63,713 nucleotides of DNA from DATLGB01 sp038258425 (GCA_038258425.1 JBBSPV010000021.1:1-63713); one strand, 5' to 3'; positions 8,307 to 17,496 are shown, numbered from the stretch's first letter. Numbers and translations: made by a program. The notes: generated by a model from the letters alone, not told the origin.

Positions 8307-9508
8307 GGCGAGGCGTTGGAGGACGCGCCGGAGCCCGACGGGCGCTTGCCGAGCGTGGCGGTGAGCGTCTGCCGCTGGCCACCGCGCTCGATCTCGACCT
8401 GCACCCGCTCCCCGGGCTTGCGACCCGAGACGGCCGCGCCGAGGTCGTCCGGCGAGGTGATGACGTCCCCGTCGACCTTCGTGATGATGTCGCCGCCGGC
8501 GCCGGTGACGCCGCTGCCGGCGCGCAGGCCGGCGCGCTCGGCCGGGCCGCCGGGATTGACCTTGCCGACGCGCGCGCCGGGTCGGCCGGGCACGGCCGAG
8601 GTCTGCACGCCGAGGTAGGCGCGCTCGATCTGCTGGCCGCGCTCGAGCCGCGGCACGACGTCGCGCACGGAGTTGGAGGGGACGGCGAAGCCGATGCCGA
8701 CGTTGCCCTGGCTGCCCGCGGTGGCGATCTGGGAGTTGACGCCGATGACGCGGCCGCGGTCGTCGAGCAGCGGGCCGCCCGAGTTGCCCGGGTTGATCGG
8801 CGCGTCCGTCTGGATGACGTTGTCGATCGAGAACTGGTTCGGCGCCTGGATCGTCCGGCCGAGGCCGGAGACGATGCCGGCCGTGGCCGTGCGGTCGAGC
8901 CCGAGCGGGTAGCCGATGGCGATCACGTTGTCGCCGACCTCGACGCCCTTGGAGTCGGCGAGGGTCAGCGGGCGCAGCTTGACGCCCGAGCGCGGGTCGA
9001 CCCGCAACACCGCGAGATCCGAGGACGGGTCCGTGCCGAGCACGCGGGCGCGGATCGCGGTGCCCGCGTCGTCGAAGCGGACACGGACGGACTTCGCGTT
9101 CTCGACGACGTGGTCGTTGGTGACGATGGTGCCCTTGCCGTCCACGACGAACCCGGAGCCCGTCGCGGCGCCACCGCTCTGCCGCGCCTGGATGTTCACG
9201 ACGCCGCTGGCGACGCGCTTGTAGATCTGGTTGATCCGCGTGGGCGCGGTGCCGCCCTTGCTCACGCTCAGCGGGGCGGCGGCCTCCTGGGCGTCCGGCG
9301 AGCCGCCGTCGCGCAGCTCAGCGACGAGCAGGGACGCCCCGGCGGCGAGCAGCACCATGAGCAGGGCGAGCCCGGCGAGCATCCGCCCCGTGCGCCGGCG
9401 CTTCGGCGGACCGGGCGGCGGAGGCGGCGACGCCTGGGGCGGCCGCGCCGGCACGTGGAGCCACTCGTAGGCGCCGCCGCGCGTGTCCTGGTCCGTCCAC
9501 AGGCCCAT
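8303..9508 (-). CDS. HtrA/DegP-like membrane-anchored serine protease with PDZ domain
   Basis: A 401-residue trypsin-like protease that degrades misfolded exported proteins in HtrA homologues. A Pro-rich cytosolic leader (1-42) precedes one membrane anchor (43-63). The catalytic triad is His133 (TNDHVV), Asp164 (SSDLAVL) and Ser243 (GNSGGP). A PDZ domain covers about 296-388 (YLGV then AGLRAGS and GDVITS). The final residues are Ser-rich. The ATG is preceded by TACCTT 9 nt upstream, which may be its own promoter. The preceding MFS ORF runs 191 nt into this gene in another frame. It is translationally coupled to the VWA gene downstream. Confidence 0.95.
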   Translation of the reverse strand: MGLWTDQDTRGGAYEWLHVPARPPQASPPPPPGPPKRRRTGRMLAGLALLMVLLAAGASLLVAELRDGGSPDAQEAAAPLSVSKGGTAPTRINQIYKRVASGVVNIQARQSGGAATGSGFVVDGKGTIVTNDHVVENAKSVRVRFDDAGTAIRARVLGTDPSSDLAVLRVDPRSGVKLRPLTLADSKGVEVGDNVIAIGYPLGLDRTATAGIVSGLGRTIQAPNQFSIDNVIQTDAPINPGNSGGPLLDDRGRVIGVNSQIATAGSQGNVGIGFAVPSNSVRDVVPRLERGQQIERAYLGVQTSAVPGRPGARVGKVNPGGPAERAGLRAGSGVTGAGGDIITKVDGDVITSPDDLGAAVSGRKPGERVQVEIERGGQRQTLTATLGKRPSGSGASSNASP

Positions 9509-10760
9509 GGTCTGAAGAAGGTAGGGCCGCAGGCGTCAACCGCGGGTAAAGCGGAGCGAGCTCACCCCGCCGGGTGTAGGCGGCGCCGGCGCCGGCGGCG
9601 GCGAGCAGGGCGGCCACCCCGCCCGCGACGAGGCCGGTGCGCGGCCCCGCCGCCTGGGCGAGGGCCCCGACGGCCGGCCCGCCGAGCGCGGTGGAGCCGA
9701 TGAAGACGACGGAGTACAGCGCCATCACGCGGCCTCGCAGCCCGTCGCCGGCCGCGAGCTGCAGCGACGAGTTGACGCCGGCGGCGAAGGTCACGCTGAC
9801 CGCGCCGAGCGGGATGAGCAGCACCCCCTGGGCCACGAGGCTCGGCGCGGCGGCGGCGGCGAGCTCGGCGACGCCGAAGAGCCCGGCCGCGCCGACCAGC
9901 AGGCCGGGCCCGACCCGTCCGCGGGCTCCGGCGAGCAGCGCTCCGGCCACGGAGCCGACGCCCATGGCGCTGGTCAGCAGCGCGTAGCTCGAGGCCGTGC
10001 CGTGCCAGGTGCGGTCGGCGAACAGCGGCAGCAGCACCTGGAAGTTGAACGAGACGGTGCCGACGAGCGCCATCATCGCGAGCGGGATGGCGAGCTCGGG
10101 ACGGCGGCGGACCTCCTGCAGCGCCGCGCGGATCTGACCGGGCGCCCGCGGGGTGCGCGCGACGGGCGCCAGGCGCCGGGCGTCCATCCCGCGCAGGGCG
10201 AGGAACATCGCCCCGAAGGAGAGGGCGTTGAGCGCGAAGCACGTCGCGGTGCCCACGACGGCGATGAGCACGCCGGCGAGCGCGGGGCCGGCGATGCGCG
10301 CGGTGTGGACGATCACGGAGTTCAGCGAGACCGCGTTGACGACGCGGTCCGCGCCGACGATCTCCGGCACGAAGGACTGGCGGGCCGGGTTGTCGACCGC
10401 GTTGACGAGGCCGCGCAGCGCGACGACGGCATAGACCATCCCGACCTCCACGACGCCCGCCGCGGTCACGAGCCACAGGACGAGCGCGGGCACGGCCATC
10501 AGGCTCTGGGTGACGAGCAGCAGCCGCCGCTTGTCGAAGCGGTCGGCGAGCAGGCCGCCGTAGGCGCCGAGCAGGAGCATGGGCGCGAACTGCAGGCCGG
10601 CGGTGACCCCGACCGCGACACCCGAGCCGGTGAGCTGGACGACGAGCCACATCTCGGCGACCGTCTGCATCCAGTTGCCGGTGAGCGAGACGACCTGCCC
10701 GGCGAAGTAGCGCCGGTAGTTCGGTGCGTGGAGGGAGGCGAAGGTCGCGCGCAGGTTCAA
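9318..10760 (-). CDS. MFS transporter with run-on C terminus
   Basis: A 480-residue major facilitator protein of the EntS/MFS_3 type, with about twelve helices. The N terminus has the marks NYRRYFAGQVVSLTGNWM and, after helix 2, LLADRFDKRR. The transporter fold appears to end near residue 416 (RRGELAPLYPRL); the last 60 or so residues are Arg/Ala/Pro-rich and come from out-of-frame reading through htrA, which starts at 9508. The TTG start overlaps the marR stop (TTGA), indicating coupling; MarR-MFS pairs usually encode efflux of a compound the regulator senses. The overlap with htrA may be real read-through coding or reflect a small sequence error; see findings. Confidence 0.87.
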   Translation of the reverse strand: MNLRATFASLHAPNYRRYFAGQVVSLTGNWMQTVAEMWLVVQLTGSGVAVGVTAGLQFAPMLLLGAYGGLLADRFDKRRLLLVTQSLMAVPALVLWLVTAAGVVEVGMVYAVVALRGLVNAVDNPARQSFVPEIVGADRVVNAVSLNSVIVHTARIAGPALAGVLIAVVGTATCFALNALSFGAMFLALRGMDARRLAPVARTPRAPGQIRAALQEVRRRPELAIPLAMMALVGTVSFNFQVLLPLFADRTWHGTASSYALLTSAMGVGSVAGALLAGARGRVGPGLLVGAAGLFGVAELAAAAAPSLVAQGVLLIPLGAVSVTFAAGVNSSLQLAAGDGLRGRVMALYSVVFIGSTALGGPAVGALAQAAGPRTGLVAGGVAALLAAAGAGAAYTRRGELAPLYPRLTPAALPSSDHGPVDGPGHARRRLRVAPRAGAAAPGVAASAARSAEAPAHGADARRARPAHGAARRRGVPARR

Positions 10761-11197
10761 GGCCGCCCGTCCCCCTCGAGCAGCCCCTCGAGGAGCTCGG
10801 CGGCGCGGTCCAGGGTGGCGCGGTCCGCAGCCGGCAGCCGGTCGAGGCGACGGGCGAGGAAGACGTCCTTGCGCGTGCGGGCGTCGCGCAGCAGCCGGCG
10901 ACCGGCGGCACTCGCGCTGATCAGGCTCGACCGGCCGTCACCCGGGTCCGCGGTGCGCAGGACGAGGCGCTGGTCCTCGAGCGCGGTCAGGAGGCGCGTG
11001 GCGGTCGGCCGCCGGATGCGCTCGCGCTCGGCGAGCTCGGACGGGGTGAGCGGGCCGTGGCGGTCGATCGTCGCCAAGGCGGCGGTGAGGGACGGGCTCA
11101 GGCCGCTGCCGGCCTCCTGCCGCAGCCGGCGCGCAGCGCGGGCCAGCCCCACGCGGAGGCGCTCGGCGAGCTCGGCGGACGACACGGTGGTTGCCAT
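10757..11197 (-). CDS. MarR family transcriptional regulator
   Basis: A 146-residue winged-helix regulator. The helix-turn-helix lies about residues 50-75 (LTPSELAERERIRRPTATRL), followed by the wing with the family DPGDGRSS-type loop at about 84-91. Such proteins usually repress their own operon and release DNA on binding small aromatic or toxic compounds. It is first in a minus-strand series MarR-MFS-HtrA-VWA. Its ATG is preceded by TAGCCT at 8 nt and an unusually AT-rich TAATTA, and no Shine-Dalgarno is seen. Confidence 0.93.
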   Translation of the reverse strand: MATTVSSAELAERLRVGLARAARRLRQEAGSGLSPSLTAALATIDRHGPLTPSELAERERIRRPTATRLLTALEDQRLVLRTADPGDGRSSLISASAAGRRLLRDARTRKDVFLARRLDRLPAADRATLDRAAELLEGLLEGDGRP

Positions 11198-11211
11198 GGA
11201 TAATTAGGCTA
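11198..11211 (-). promoter_or_regulatory. Candidate leaderless promoter of the marR operon
   Basis: Read on the minus strand, TAGCCT (11206-11211) is followed after 8 nt by the marR ATG, with TAATTA between them. This is the most AT-rich stretch nearby and could be both -10 region and MarR operator. No clear -35 or Shine-Dalgarno is visible. The identical hexamer TAGCCT precedes moxR at a similar distance. Confidence 0.35.
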
Positions 11212-11232
11212 GCGAACCAGTTGCGACCGACC

Positions 11233-12075
11233 TCACGCGGCGGTGGCGATGGCCGCGCCCGTGAGCGCCGCCCCGGCGGCCAGCGCCTGCACGGGCACGA
11301 GCCGCTCGCCGAGGGCGAGGCGCGCGAGCACCAGCGTCATGAGCGGGTAGAGCGAGCCGAGCACGGCGACGAGCGCCGCGCCGTCCGCGTCCTCGCTGGC
11401 CACGCTGAACAGCGCGTTGGCGCCCGTGTCCAGGAGGCCGACGAGCATCGCGAGGCGCAGCGCGCCGCCCGCTCTGCGCAGGCCACGCAGCGGACGACCG
11501 GCGAGGACGAGGCACGCCGACCCGAGCACGGTCGCGCCGGCCGCCCGCGCCGTGAGGACGGCTCCGAGACCCGAAGAGGCCTGGGCGGCCTGCTGCAGGA
11601 GGGCGAGGAAGGTGCCGATGCCGAGGGCGGCGAGGATCGCCAGCCCGAGCGCGCGACGGGTGAGCACGATCCGGCCCGGCACGAGCCCGCAGCCGGCCGC
11701 GCCGGCGACCGCGAGCGCCATGCCGCCGAGGGCCAGCGGCCCGGCGGCGTCCCCTCCCGCGACGGCCACGACCACCGGCACGACGGCGCCCGTCGCGCTC
11801 ACGGGGGCCACCAGCGACATCACCCCGCCCGCCAGCGCGAGATAGAAGACGGCCAGGGCGCCCGCGCCGACGACCCCCGCGGCGACGCCCCATCCGCGGC
11901 CCGCGGGCGACACGTCGGCGCCGGTGACCGCGACGAGCGCCACGACGCTCACCAGCCCGGTGAGCTGGGAGCCCAGCGCCACGGCGAGCACCGGCAGGCG
12001 CCGGGTCAGGTTCCCGCCCAGGAAGTCGGCGGTCCCCCAAAGCAGGGACGAGAGGGCGGCCAGGACGACGGTCAC
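11233..12075 (-). CDS. EamA family (DMT) transporter
   Basis: A 280-residue membrane protein with ten helices and the two-fold EamA repeat. The first helix has the family feature LLWGTADFLGG, and the C-terminal repeat contains SLYPLMTLVLARLALGERL, a standard EamA end. The substrate is unknown; family members export amino acids, metabolites or drugs. The start is a GTG. It is divergent from the large fusion gene at 12223 with 147 bp between them. It is not coupled to marR, whose start is 35 nt from this gene's stop on the same strand's far side. Confidence 0.85.
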   Translation of the reverse strand: MTVVLAALSSLLWGTADFLGGNLTRRLPVLAVALGSQLTGLVSVVALVAVTGADVSPAGRGWGVAAGVVGAGALAVFYLALAGGVMSLVAPVSATGAVVPVVVAVAGGDAAGPLALGGMALAVAGAAGCGLVPGRIVLTRRALGLAILAALGIGTFLALLQQAAQASSGLGAVLTARAAGATVLGSACLVLAGRPLRGLRRAGGALRLAMLVGLLDTGANALFSVASEDADGAALVAVLGSLYPLMTLVLARLALGERLVPVQALAAGAALTGAAIATAA

Positions 12076-12222
12076 GGGCCGCCCAGCATGTCAGCGCGGC
12101 CACACGACGGCCGGACGACGGGCCTGCGCGCAGTCGCCGCGGCGCGGAGGCTCGCGACGACCATCTGGCGAGCGTCGAGATCGCGCGTTGTGGCTCGCCT
12201 CCGGGCGGGCCATGATGGGCGC

Positions 12223-15003
12223 ATGCGGTGCCTCCACCTCGCGCGGTCGGCGGCCGAGCGCTTCGGGCTCGAGGGCGTCGCCGTCCCCCTGCCGGGTGAG
12301 CTCGACCGGAACTTCGCGATCGGCGGACACGTGCTGAAGCTGCACGCGGCCGGCACCGACCCCGGGTGGCTCGACCTCCTGGACGCGGCGATGGAGCACG
12401 TCGCCGCGCGATCGCCGGGGGTGGCGACGCCGCACCTCGTGCGAGCGTTGGACGGGTCGCGGCGGGTCGCCGTCGACGGCGGGTTCGCCCGCGTGTTGAC
12501 GTGGGTGCCGGGCACGCCCTGGGGACGGCTCCCCGCGCCGCCCGGCGCCGAGGCGCTGCGCCACCTCGGCCGTGCGGTCGCCGGGCTCGACGCCGCGCTC
12601 GCCGACTTCGACCACCCGCGGCTCGACCGGCGGCTGCGGTGGAACATGCTGGGCGCCGCCGATCTGCGCGGGGCGGCCCCGGCGGCCACCCCGGTCCTCG
12701 AGTCCTTCGCCGCCGAGGTCCTGCCGGACCTGCGCGAGCTTCCGGCGCAGGCGATCCACAACGACGCGAACGAGCACAACATCCTCGTCGGGCAGGACGG
12801 GCTCGTGTCGGGCCTGATCGACTTCGGCGATGTCTGCCGCGCCCCGCGGGTATGCGGCCTGGCCGTCGCGTGCGCGTACGCGATGACCGGGCTGGACGTC
12901 CCCGAGCGGGAGATCCTGCCGCTCGTCGCCGGCTACCACGCGGTCGCGCCGCTGGATCCGCACGAACTCGCGCTGCTGCCCGCCCTGATCCGCACGCGGC
13001 TCGCCATGAGCGTCGCGATGGCCGCGCTGCAGCACGCCGAGCAGCCGGACAACGCGTACGTGCTGATCAGCCAGCGCGGCGTCACGGCCCTGCTCCAGCG
13101 GCTCGGGGTCGCCGCGTCCGAGCTCGAGCGTCTCCGGCTGCGGGCGGCCTGTGGCTACGAGCCGGTGCCGCACGCCCGCGCCGTCCGCGCCTACCTCGCC
13201 ACCGCCGACGCCGGTCCCGTGTGCGGGTCGCCACTCGACGACGCGCCCGCGATCGACTTCTCCGGCCACGGTCCGCCGCCGGGCGGAGGGCCCGCGCTCG
13301 GACGCTACCTCGAGGACCGCCGCCTCTACACGTCGGCCGCGTTCGAGGCCGAGCTGGCGGGCGAGCGGCGCACGCTGCATCTGGGCGTCGACATCGTCCT
13401 GCCCCCGGGCGAGCCGATCCTCGCCCCCCTCGACGGCATCGTCCGCGACGCGAAGTTCCGTCCGGCGGCCCAGGACTGGGGCGGGGTCGTCGTGCTCGAC
13501 CACCTGACGCCCGACGGCACGCGCTTCCACACGCTCTACGGCCACCTCGACCGCGCCTCGACCGAACGCCTCCCGGTGGGGCGTGCCCTTGCGCGCGGTG
13601 CCACGATCGGCCACCTCGGCGACGAGCGCGAGAACGGCGGCTGGGCGCCGCACCTGCACCTGCAGCTGCTCACCACCGACCTGGGCCGCGGCGCCGACGC
13701 GCACGGTGTCGGCACGCTCGCCGAGCGCGACGTGTGGGAGTCGGTCAGCCCCGACCCGAACCTGCTGCTCGGCCTGCCGCACGGCCTCCGCGCCGACCCG
13801 CCGCGCGCGCCCACCGACCTGCGCGCCGCCCGGCGCGCCTCGCTGTCGCGAGCGCTGAGCCTCGCCTACGGCGAGCCCCTCGAGATCGTCCGCGGCGCGG
13901 GCGCGCGCCTGTACGACGAACGCGGCCGCGCCTACGTCGACCTGGTCAACAACGTCGCGCACGTCGGGCACGCCCATCCGCGGGTCGTGGCCGCCGCCGC
14001 CGAGCAGATGGCGCGCCTGAACACCAACACGCGCTACCTGCACGAGCTGCTCGTCACCTACGCCAAGCGGCTCACGGCCACGCTGCCCGACCCGCTCAGC
14101 GTGGTGTTCCTCGTCAACTCCGGCAGCGAGGCGAACGATCTCGCGCTGCGCCTGGCGCGCACGCACACCGGCTCACGCGACGTGCTCGTCCTCGATCACG
14201 CCTATCACGGCAACCTGAGCTCGTTGATCGACATCTCGCCCTACAAGTTCGACGGGCCGGGCGGTGCCGGCCGGCCGGAGCACGTGCGCGTCGCCCGGCT
14301 GCCGCGCCGCGCCGAGGACGCCGAGGACGTCGGGAGGCTCGCTCGCCCGGGCGCGTTCATCGTCGAGTCGCTGCCCGGCGTCGCCGGCCAGATCGTGCTC
14401 CCCGACGGCTATCTGGGCTCCGCGCACGCGCACGCCCGCGCCAGCGGCGCCGTCTGCATCGCCGACGAGGTGCAGGTCGGCTTCGGCCGCGTCGGCCGCA
14501 CGTTCTGGGGCTTCGAGCTGCAGGGTGTCGTGCCCGACATCGTCACGCTCGGCAAGCCGATCGGCAACGGCCACCCGATCGGCGCGGTCGTCACCACGCC
14601 GGCGATCGCGCGGTCCTTCGAGACGGGGATGGAGTACTTCAACACCTTCGGCGGCAACCCGGTCTCCTGCGCCGCCGCCCTCGCGGTGCTCGACGTGATC
14701 GCCGACGAGCGGCTGCAGGCTCACGCCGCGCGGCTCGGCCGCAACCTCAAGCAGCGTCTGGAGGCCCTCACTGCCCCGCAGATCACCGACGTCCGCGGCG
14801 AGGGCCTCTTCCTCGGCGTCGAGCTGACCGACGCCGACCATGCGACCGCGGCGGTCGAGCACGCCCGCCGCCAGGGCGTCCTGCTCTCCACCGACGGGCC
14901 TCGCCGGAACGTGATCAAGCTCAAGCCGCCGCTCGTCATCACCGAGGCCGACGCCGACCGCTGCGTGAAGACGCTCGACGCGGCGCTCGCCCAGCGCCCG
15001 TAG
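12223..15003 (+). CDS. Trifunctional fusion: APH-type kinase, M23-like domain, class III aminotransferase
   Basis: A 926-residue three-domain protein. Residues 1-330 form an aminoglycoside-phosphotransferase-type kinase with the catalytic HNDANEHN (179-186) and Mg-binding DFGD (200-203). Residues about 360-500 resemble peptidase M23, with HxxxD (His386, Asp390) and HxH (His477, His479) zinc motifs intact. Residues 535-926 are a class III PLP enzyme with the PLP lysine at 778 (TLGKPIGNG) and the DEVQVGFGR segment at 748-756. There is no signal peptide. In animals, hydroxylysine kinase (APH fold) and phospho-lyases (class III aminotransferase fold) act in sequence on hydroxylysine or phosphoethanolamine, so this protein may phosphorylate an amino alcohol and then eliminate phosphate (inference). 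The role of the M23-like domain in a cytosolic protein is unclear. The start ATG is the one that begins the kinase fold. Confidence 0.85.
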   Translation: MRCLHLARSAAERFGLEGVAVPLPGELDRNFAIGGHVLKLHAAGTDPGWLDLLDAAMEHVAARSPGVATPHLVRALDGSRRVAVDGGFARVLTWVPGTPWGRLPAPPGAEALRHLGRAVAGLDAALADFDHPRLDRRLRWNMLGAADLRGAAPAATPVLESFAAEVLPDLRELPAQAIHNDANEHNILVGQDGLVSGLIDFGDVCRAPRVCGLAVACAYAMTGLDVPEREILPLVAGYHAVAPLDPHELALLPALIRTRLAMSVAMAALQHAEQPDNAYVLISQRGVTALLQRLGVAASELERLRLRAACGYEPVPHARAVRAYLATADAGPVCGSPLDDAPAIDFSGHGPPPGGGPALGRYLEDRRLYTSAAFEAELAGERRTLHLGVDIVLPPGEPILAPLDGIVRDAKFRPAAQDWGGVVVLDHLTPDGTRFHTLYGHLDRASTERLPVGRALARGATIGHLGDERENGGWAPHLHLQLLTTDLGRGADAHGVGTLAERDVWESVSPDPNLLLGLPHGLRADPPRAPTDLRAARRASLSRALSLAYGEPLEIVRGAGARLYDERGRAYVDLVNNVAHVGHAHPRVVAAAAEQMARLNTNTRYLHELLVTYAKRLTATLPDPLSVVFLVNSGSEANDLALRLARTHTGSRDVLVLDHAYHGNLSSLIDISPYKFDGPGGAGRPEHVRVARLPRRAEDAEDVGRLARPGAFIVESLPGVAGQIVLPDGYLGSAHAHARASGAVCIADEVQVGFGRVGRTFWGFELQGVVPDIVTLGKPIGNGHPIGAVVTTPAIARSFETGMEYFNTFGGNPVSCAAALAVLDVIADERLQAHAARLGRNLKQRLEALTAPQITDVRGEGLFLGVELTDADHATAAVEHARRQGVLLSTDGPRRNVIKLKPPLVITEADADRCVKTLDAALAQRP

Positions 15004-15094
15004 CCGGGCCCGCGGCGCCGCAACGCCCCGGACGGGCGGCCGCCGGGCGAGCCGGCCCGGACCGTCGGGGACGGGGCCCGCTAGACCTCCGGGG

Positions 15095-16159
15095 GTGGCG
15101 CGCCGCCCCGCCGTCCGCTGGATCCTGCTGCTCGCCGCGACCGCCGTCGCCGGCCGGCTGCTCGACCTCGCCGGGGTCCCGTCGGCCTACCTGTTCGCTG
15201 CCCTGCTCGTGGGCCTTGGCGTCGCGCTGATCGCCCCGGGCACCGTCGAGGTCGCACCCGGGGTCTTCACCGCCGCCCAGGCGCTGACGGGCGTCGTCCT
15301 CGGGGCCTATCTGCAGGCGTCCTCGCTGCGCGCGGTGGCCGGGGCGTGGCTGCCGGTCGCGGTCGTGTCGGCGGCGACCCTGGCGCTGTCGGTGCTCGCC
15401 GGCAAGGCGCTGGCGCGCACGACGGGCCTCGACGAGCCGACGGCCGCGCTGGGCATGGTCGCCGGCGGGGCCTCGGGGATCGTGGCGATGGCCACCGAGC
15501 TCGGCGCGGACGACCGGCTCGTGGCCTTCATGCAGTACCTGCGGGTGCTCGTCGTCGTGCTGCTCACCCCCGTGCTCGCGGCGCTGCTCTTCGGCGACGC
15601 CGGAGGCGGCGCCCCGCCACCGACCCACTGGCTCGCCCAACCGCACGACTGGCTCATCACGCTGCTCGCCGCGCCGGCGGGGGTGCTCGCCGGGCGGGCG
15701 CTGCGGCTGCCCGCCGGGACGCTGCTCGGGCCGATGGCCGTGGCCGGGGCGCTCACGCTGACCGGGGCGCTCGGGGCCTTCGTCGTTCCGGGGCTCGTGC
15801 GCGAGGCGGCGTTCGTCGGCATCGGCCTGCAGGTGGGCCTGCGCTTCACCGTCGCGATCGTGCGCGAGGTCGGCCGGCTGCTCGTGCCCGTCCTGCTGAC
15901 GGTCCTCGCGCTGCTCGTGGCGTGCTTCGGCCTCGCCCTGTGCCTCGCGCCGGCCGCTGACGTGTCGCGGCTGGACGCCTACCTCGCCACGACGCCGGGC
16001 GGCCTCTACGCCGTGCTCGCCGTCGCCTTCGGCGCCCACGCCGACACGACGTTCATCCTCGCCGTCCAGGGGTTGCGGCTGCTCGTGATGGTGCTGCTCG
16101 CGCCCCTGGTCGTCCGCTGGACGGTCCGGCCGCGGCGCGGCCGGACCCGTCCCTCCTAG
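15095..16159 (+). CDS. AbrB-family (PF05145) integral membrane protein
   Basis: A 354-residue protein with ten or more helices and an internal duplication, of the AbrB/putative ammonia monooxygenase regulator membrane family (not the DNA-binding AbrB). Family marks are the GVPSAYLFAALLVG segment near residue 27 and the MVAGGASGIVAMATELGAD segment near 120, repeated in weaker form (TTPGGLYAVLAVAFGAHAD) near 297. Function is not established. The start is a GTG with no Shine-Dalgarno. It is convergent with the MFS gene at 16156, stops overlapping by 4 nt. Confidence 0.82.
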   Translation: MARRPAVRWILLLAATAVAGRLLDLAGVPSAYLFAALLVGLGVALIAPGTVEVAPGVFTAAQALTGVVLGAYLQASSLRAVAGAWLPVAVVSAATLALSVLAGKALARTTGLDEPTAALGMVAGGASGIVAMATELGADDRLVAFMQYLRVLVVVLLTPVLAALLFGDAGGGAPPPTHWLAQPHDWLITLLAAPAGVLAGRALRLPAGTLLGPMAVAGALTLTGALGAFVVPGLVREAAFVGIGLQVGLRFTVAIVREVGRLLVPVLLTVLALLVACFGLALCLAPAADVSRLDAYLATTPGGLYAVLAVAFGAHADTTFILAVQGLRLLVMVLLAPLVVRWTVRPRRGRTRPS

Positions 16160-17496
16160 GCGGTCGCCACGCCTGGCTCGCTCCGGCCGGTCCTCGCCGT
16201 CTTCTTCTGGCCGGGATCGGCGTCGTGCCGCAGCCAGAACGCCGCCACGGCGCTGCACAGGTACAGGAAGGCGAAGAAGTACATGACCCCCTGGATCCCG
16301 AACGCCGGGTTCAGCGCCCGGAACACGAGCGGCCCCACGACCGTCGAGGCTCCCGCGGCGAAGGCGTACATGGCCATCGCGTTGCCGCTGTCCTTCTCCT
16401 CGACGATCGACGTCATGAAGGCCGAGAGGGGGACGTAGCCGGCCAGCGCGATGCCGTAGAGCACCCCGACGAGGGCGACGATGACGAAGTTGGCGCCCAC
16501 CGCGTTGGGGACCCAGTACATGAGCAGCGTCCCGATCGTGCAGCCGACCCCGCCGATCCACATGACGCAGCGCCGCCAGCCGAAGCGGTCGCCGATCTGG
16601 CCGGAGATCGGGTTCATGATCACGTTGGCGCCGAAGGTCAGCACGACGAGGATCAGGTACTGCGTCTGGGTGAAGCCGATGTCGTCCTGGAGAAAGAACG
16701 GCAGCGCCACGAAGAAGCCGTACTGGGCGCTCGTGTTGATCGTCCGCAGCGAGGTGGCCAGGCCGATCAGCGGCTGGCGCCACAGGATGGCGATCGAGTT
16801 CGTCAGCTCCTGCTTGACGGTGAGCTCCTCCTCCACCTCCTCGACCAGGCGGTGGGTGCCGTGGCGCTCGCGACAGGCGCCGATGGCCAGGACGGCCCCC
16901 GTCATCACGAGCGCGAAGGCGATCCAGAACGTCCCCTTCTCGCCGAGGACCGGGATGGCTCCGGCGGCGATGCCCGTGCCGATCACCGGCAGCCCGCCGG
17001 TGAAGGCGAACCAGAACCAGCCGCCGGCGCGGGCCCGGCGCTCGGGCTCGACGGCGAGGTTGATCCAGGTCAGGAAGGCGAAGGCGAACAGCGGGTACCC
17101 GACGCCGCGGATGCCGTAGAACAGGTAGATCAGCGTGTGGTCGCCGCTCGGGAGGGCGATGACGAGGAAGAGGAACTCGAAGACGGCCCAGAAGATCGCG
17201 CCGATGAGCATCACGCGCTTGGGCCCGAAGAACGACGACAGGGCCCCGGCGAGGTAGGAGCCGATGGCGACGAAGACGCCGTAGAAGAGGATGACGTTCG
17301 CCGCGCCGTTCTCCGAGAAGCCGAAGCTGTCCTTGAAGTACGGGGCGAGGTAGTTGGACTCGACGCCGTCGCCGATCATGAACAGGGCGACACCGGCGTA
17401 GCCCCAGATGAGGACCATCGGCACGCCGAGGCGCGCGAGGAAGCCTCCGCGCTCGGGTGCTCCGCCCTCGCCTGCGCGTGCACTCGACTGGCTCAT
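16156..17496 (-). CDS. MFS permease, polyol (RbtT/CsbX-like) type
   Basis: A 446-residue twelve-helix transporter. The N-terminal LGVPMVLIWGYAGVALFMIG segment and GDGVESNYL at the end of helix 1 resemble the RbtT/DalT/CsbX polyol permeases. The cytosolic loop after helix 6 is long and acidic (LVEEVEEELTVKQEL). The start ATG is fixed by a strong GGGGGAGTGGGG Shine-Dalgarno about 5 nt upstream, one of the few clear ones here; a longer in-frame ORF upstream is rejected. No polyol catabolic gene is adjacent, so the substrate is inferred from family only. Confidence 0.8.
   Translation of the reverse strand: MSQSSARAGEGGAPERGGFLARLGVPMVLIWGYAGVALFMIGDGVESNYLAPYFKDSFGFSENGAANVILFYGVFVAIGSYLAGALSSFFGPKRVMLIGAIFWAVFEFLFLVIALPSGDHTLIYLFYGIRGVGYPLFAFAFLTWINLAVEPERRARAGGWFWFAFTGGLPVIGTGIAAGAIPVLGEKGTFWIAFALVMTGAVLAIGACRERHGTHRLVEEVEEELTVKQELTNSIAILWRQPLIGLATSLRTINTSAQYGFFVALPFFLQDDIGFTQTQYLILVVLTFGANVIMNPISGQIGDRFGWRRCVMWIGGVGCTIGTLLMYWVPNAVGANFVIVALVGVLYGIALAGYVPLSAFMTSIVEEKDSGNAMAMYAFAAGASTVVGPLVFRALNPAFGIQGVMYFFAFLYLCSAVAAFWLRHDADPGQKKTARTGRSEPGVATA

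Noticed and set aside
12091..14166. Long open reading frame antisense to the fusion enzyme
   Set aside because: GC-rich third positions on the plus strand leave few stops on the other strand; its product is low-complexity Arg/Gly/Val with no family resemblance.
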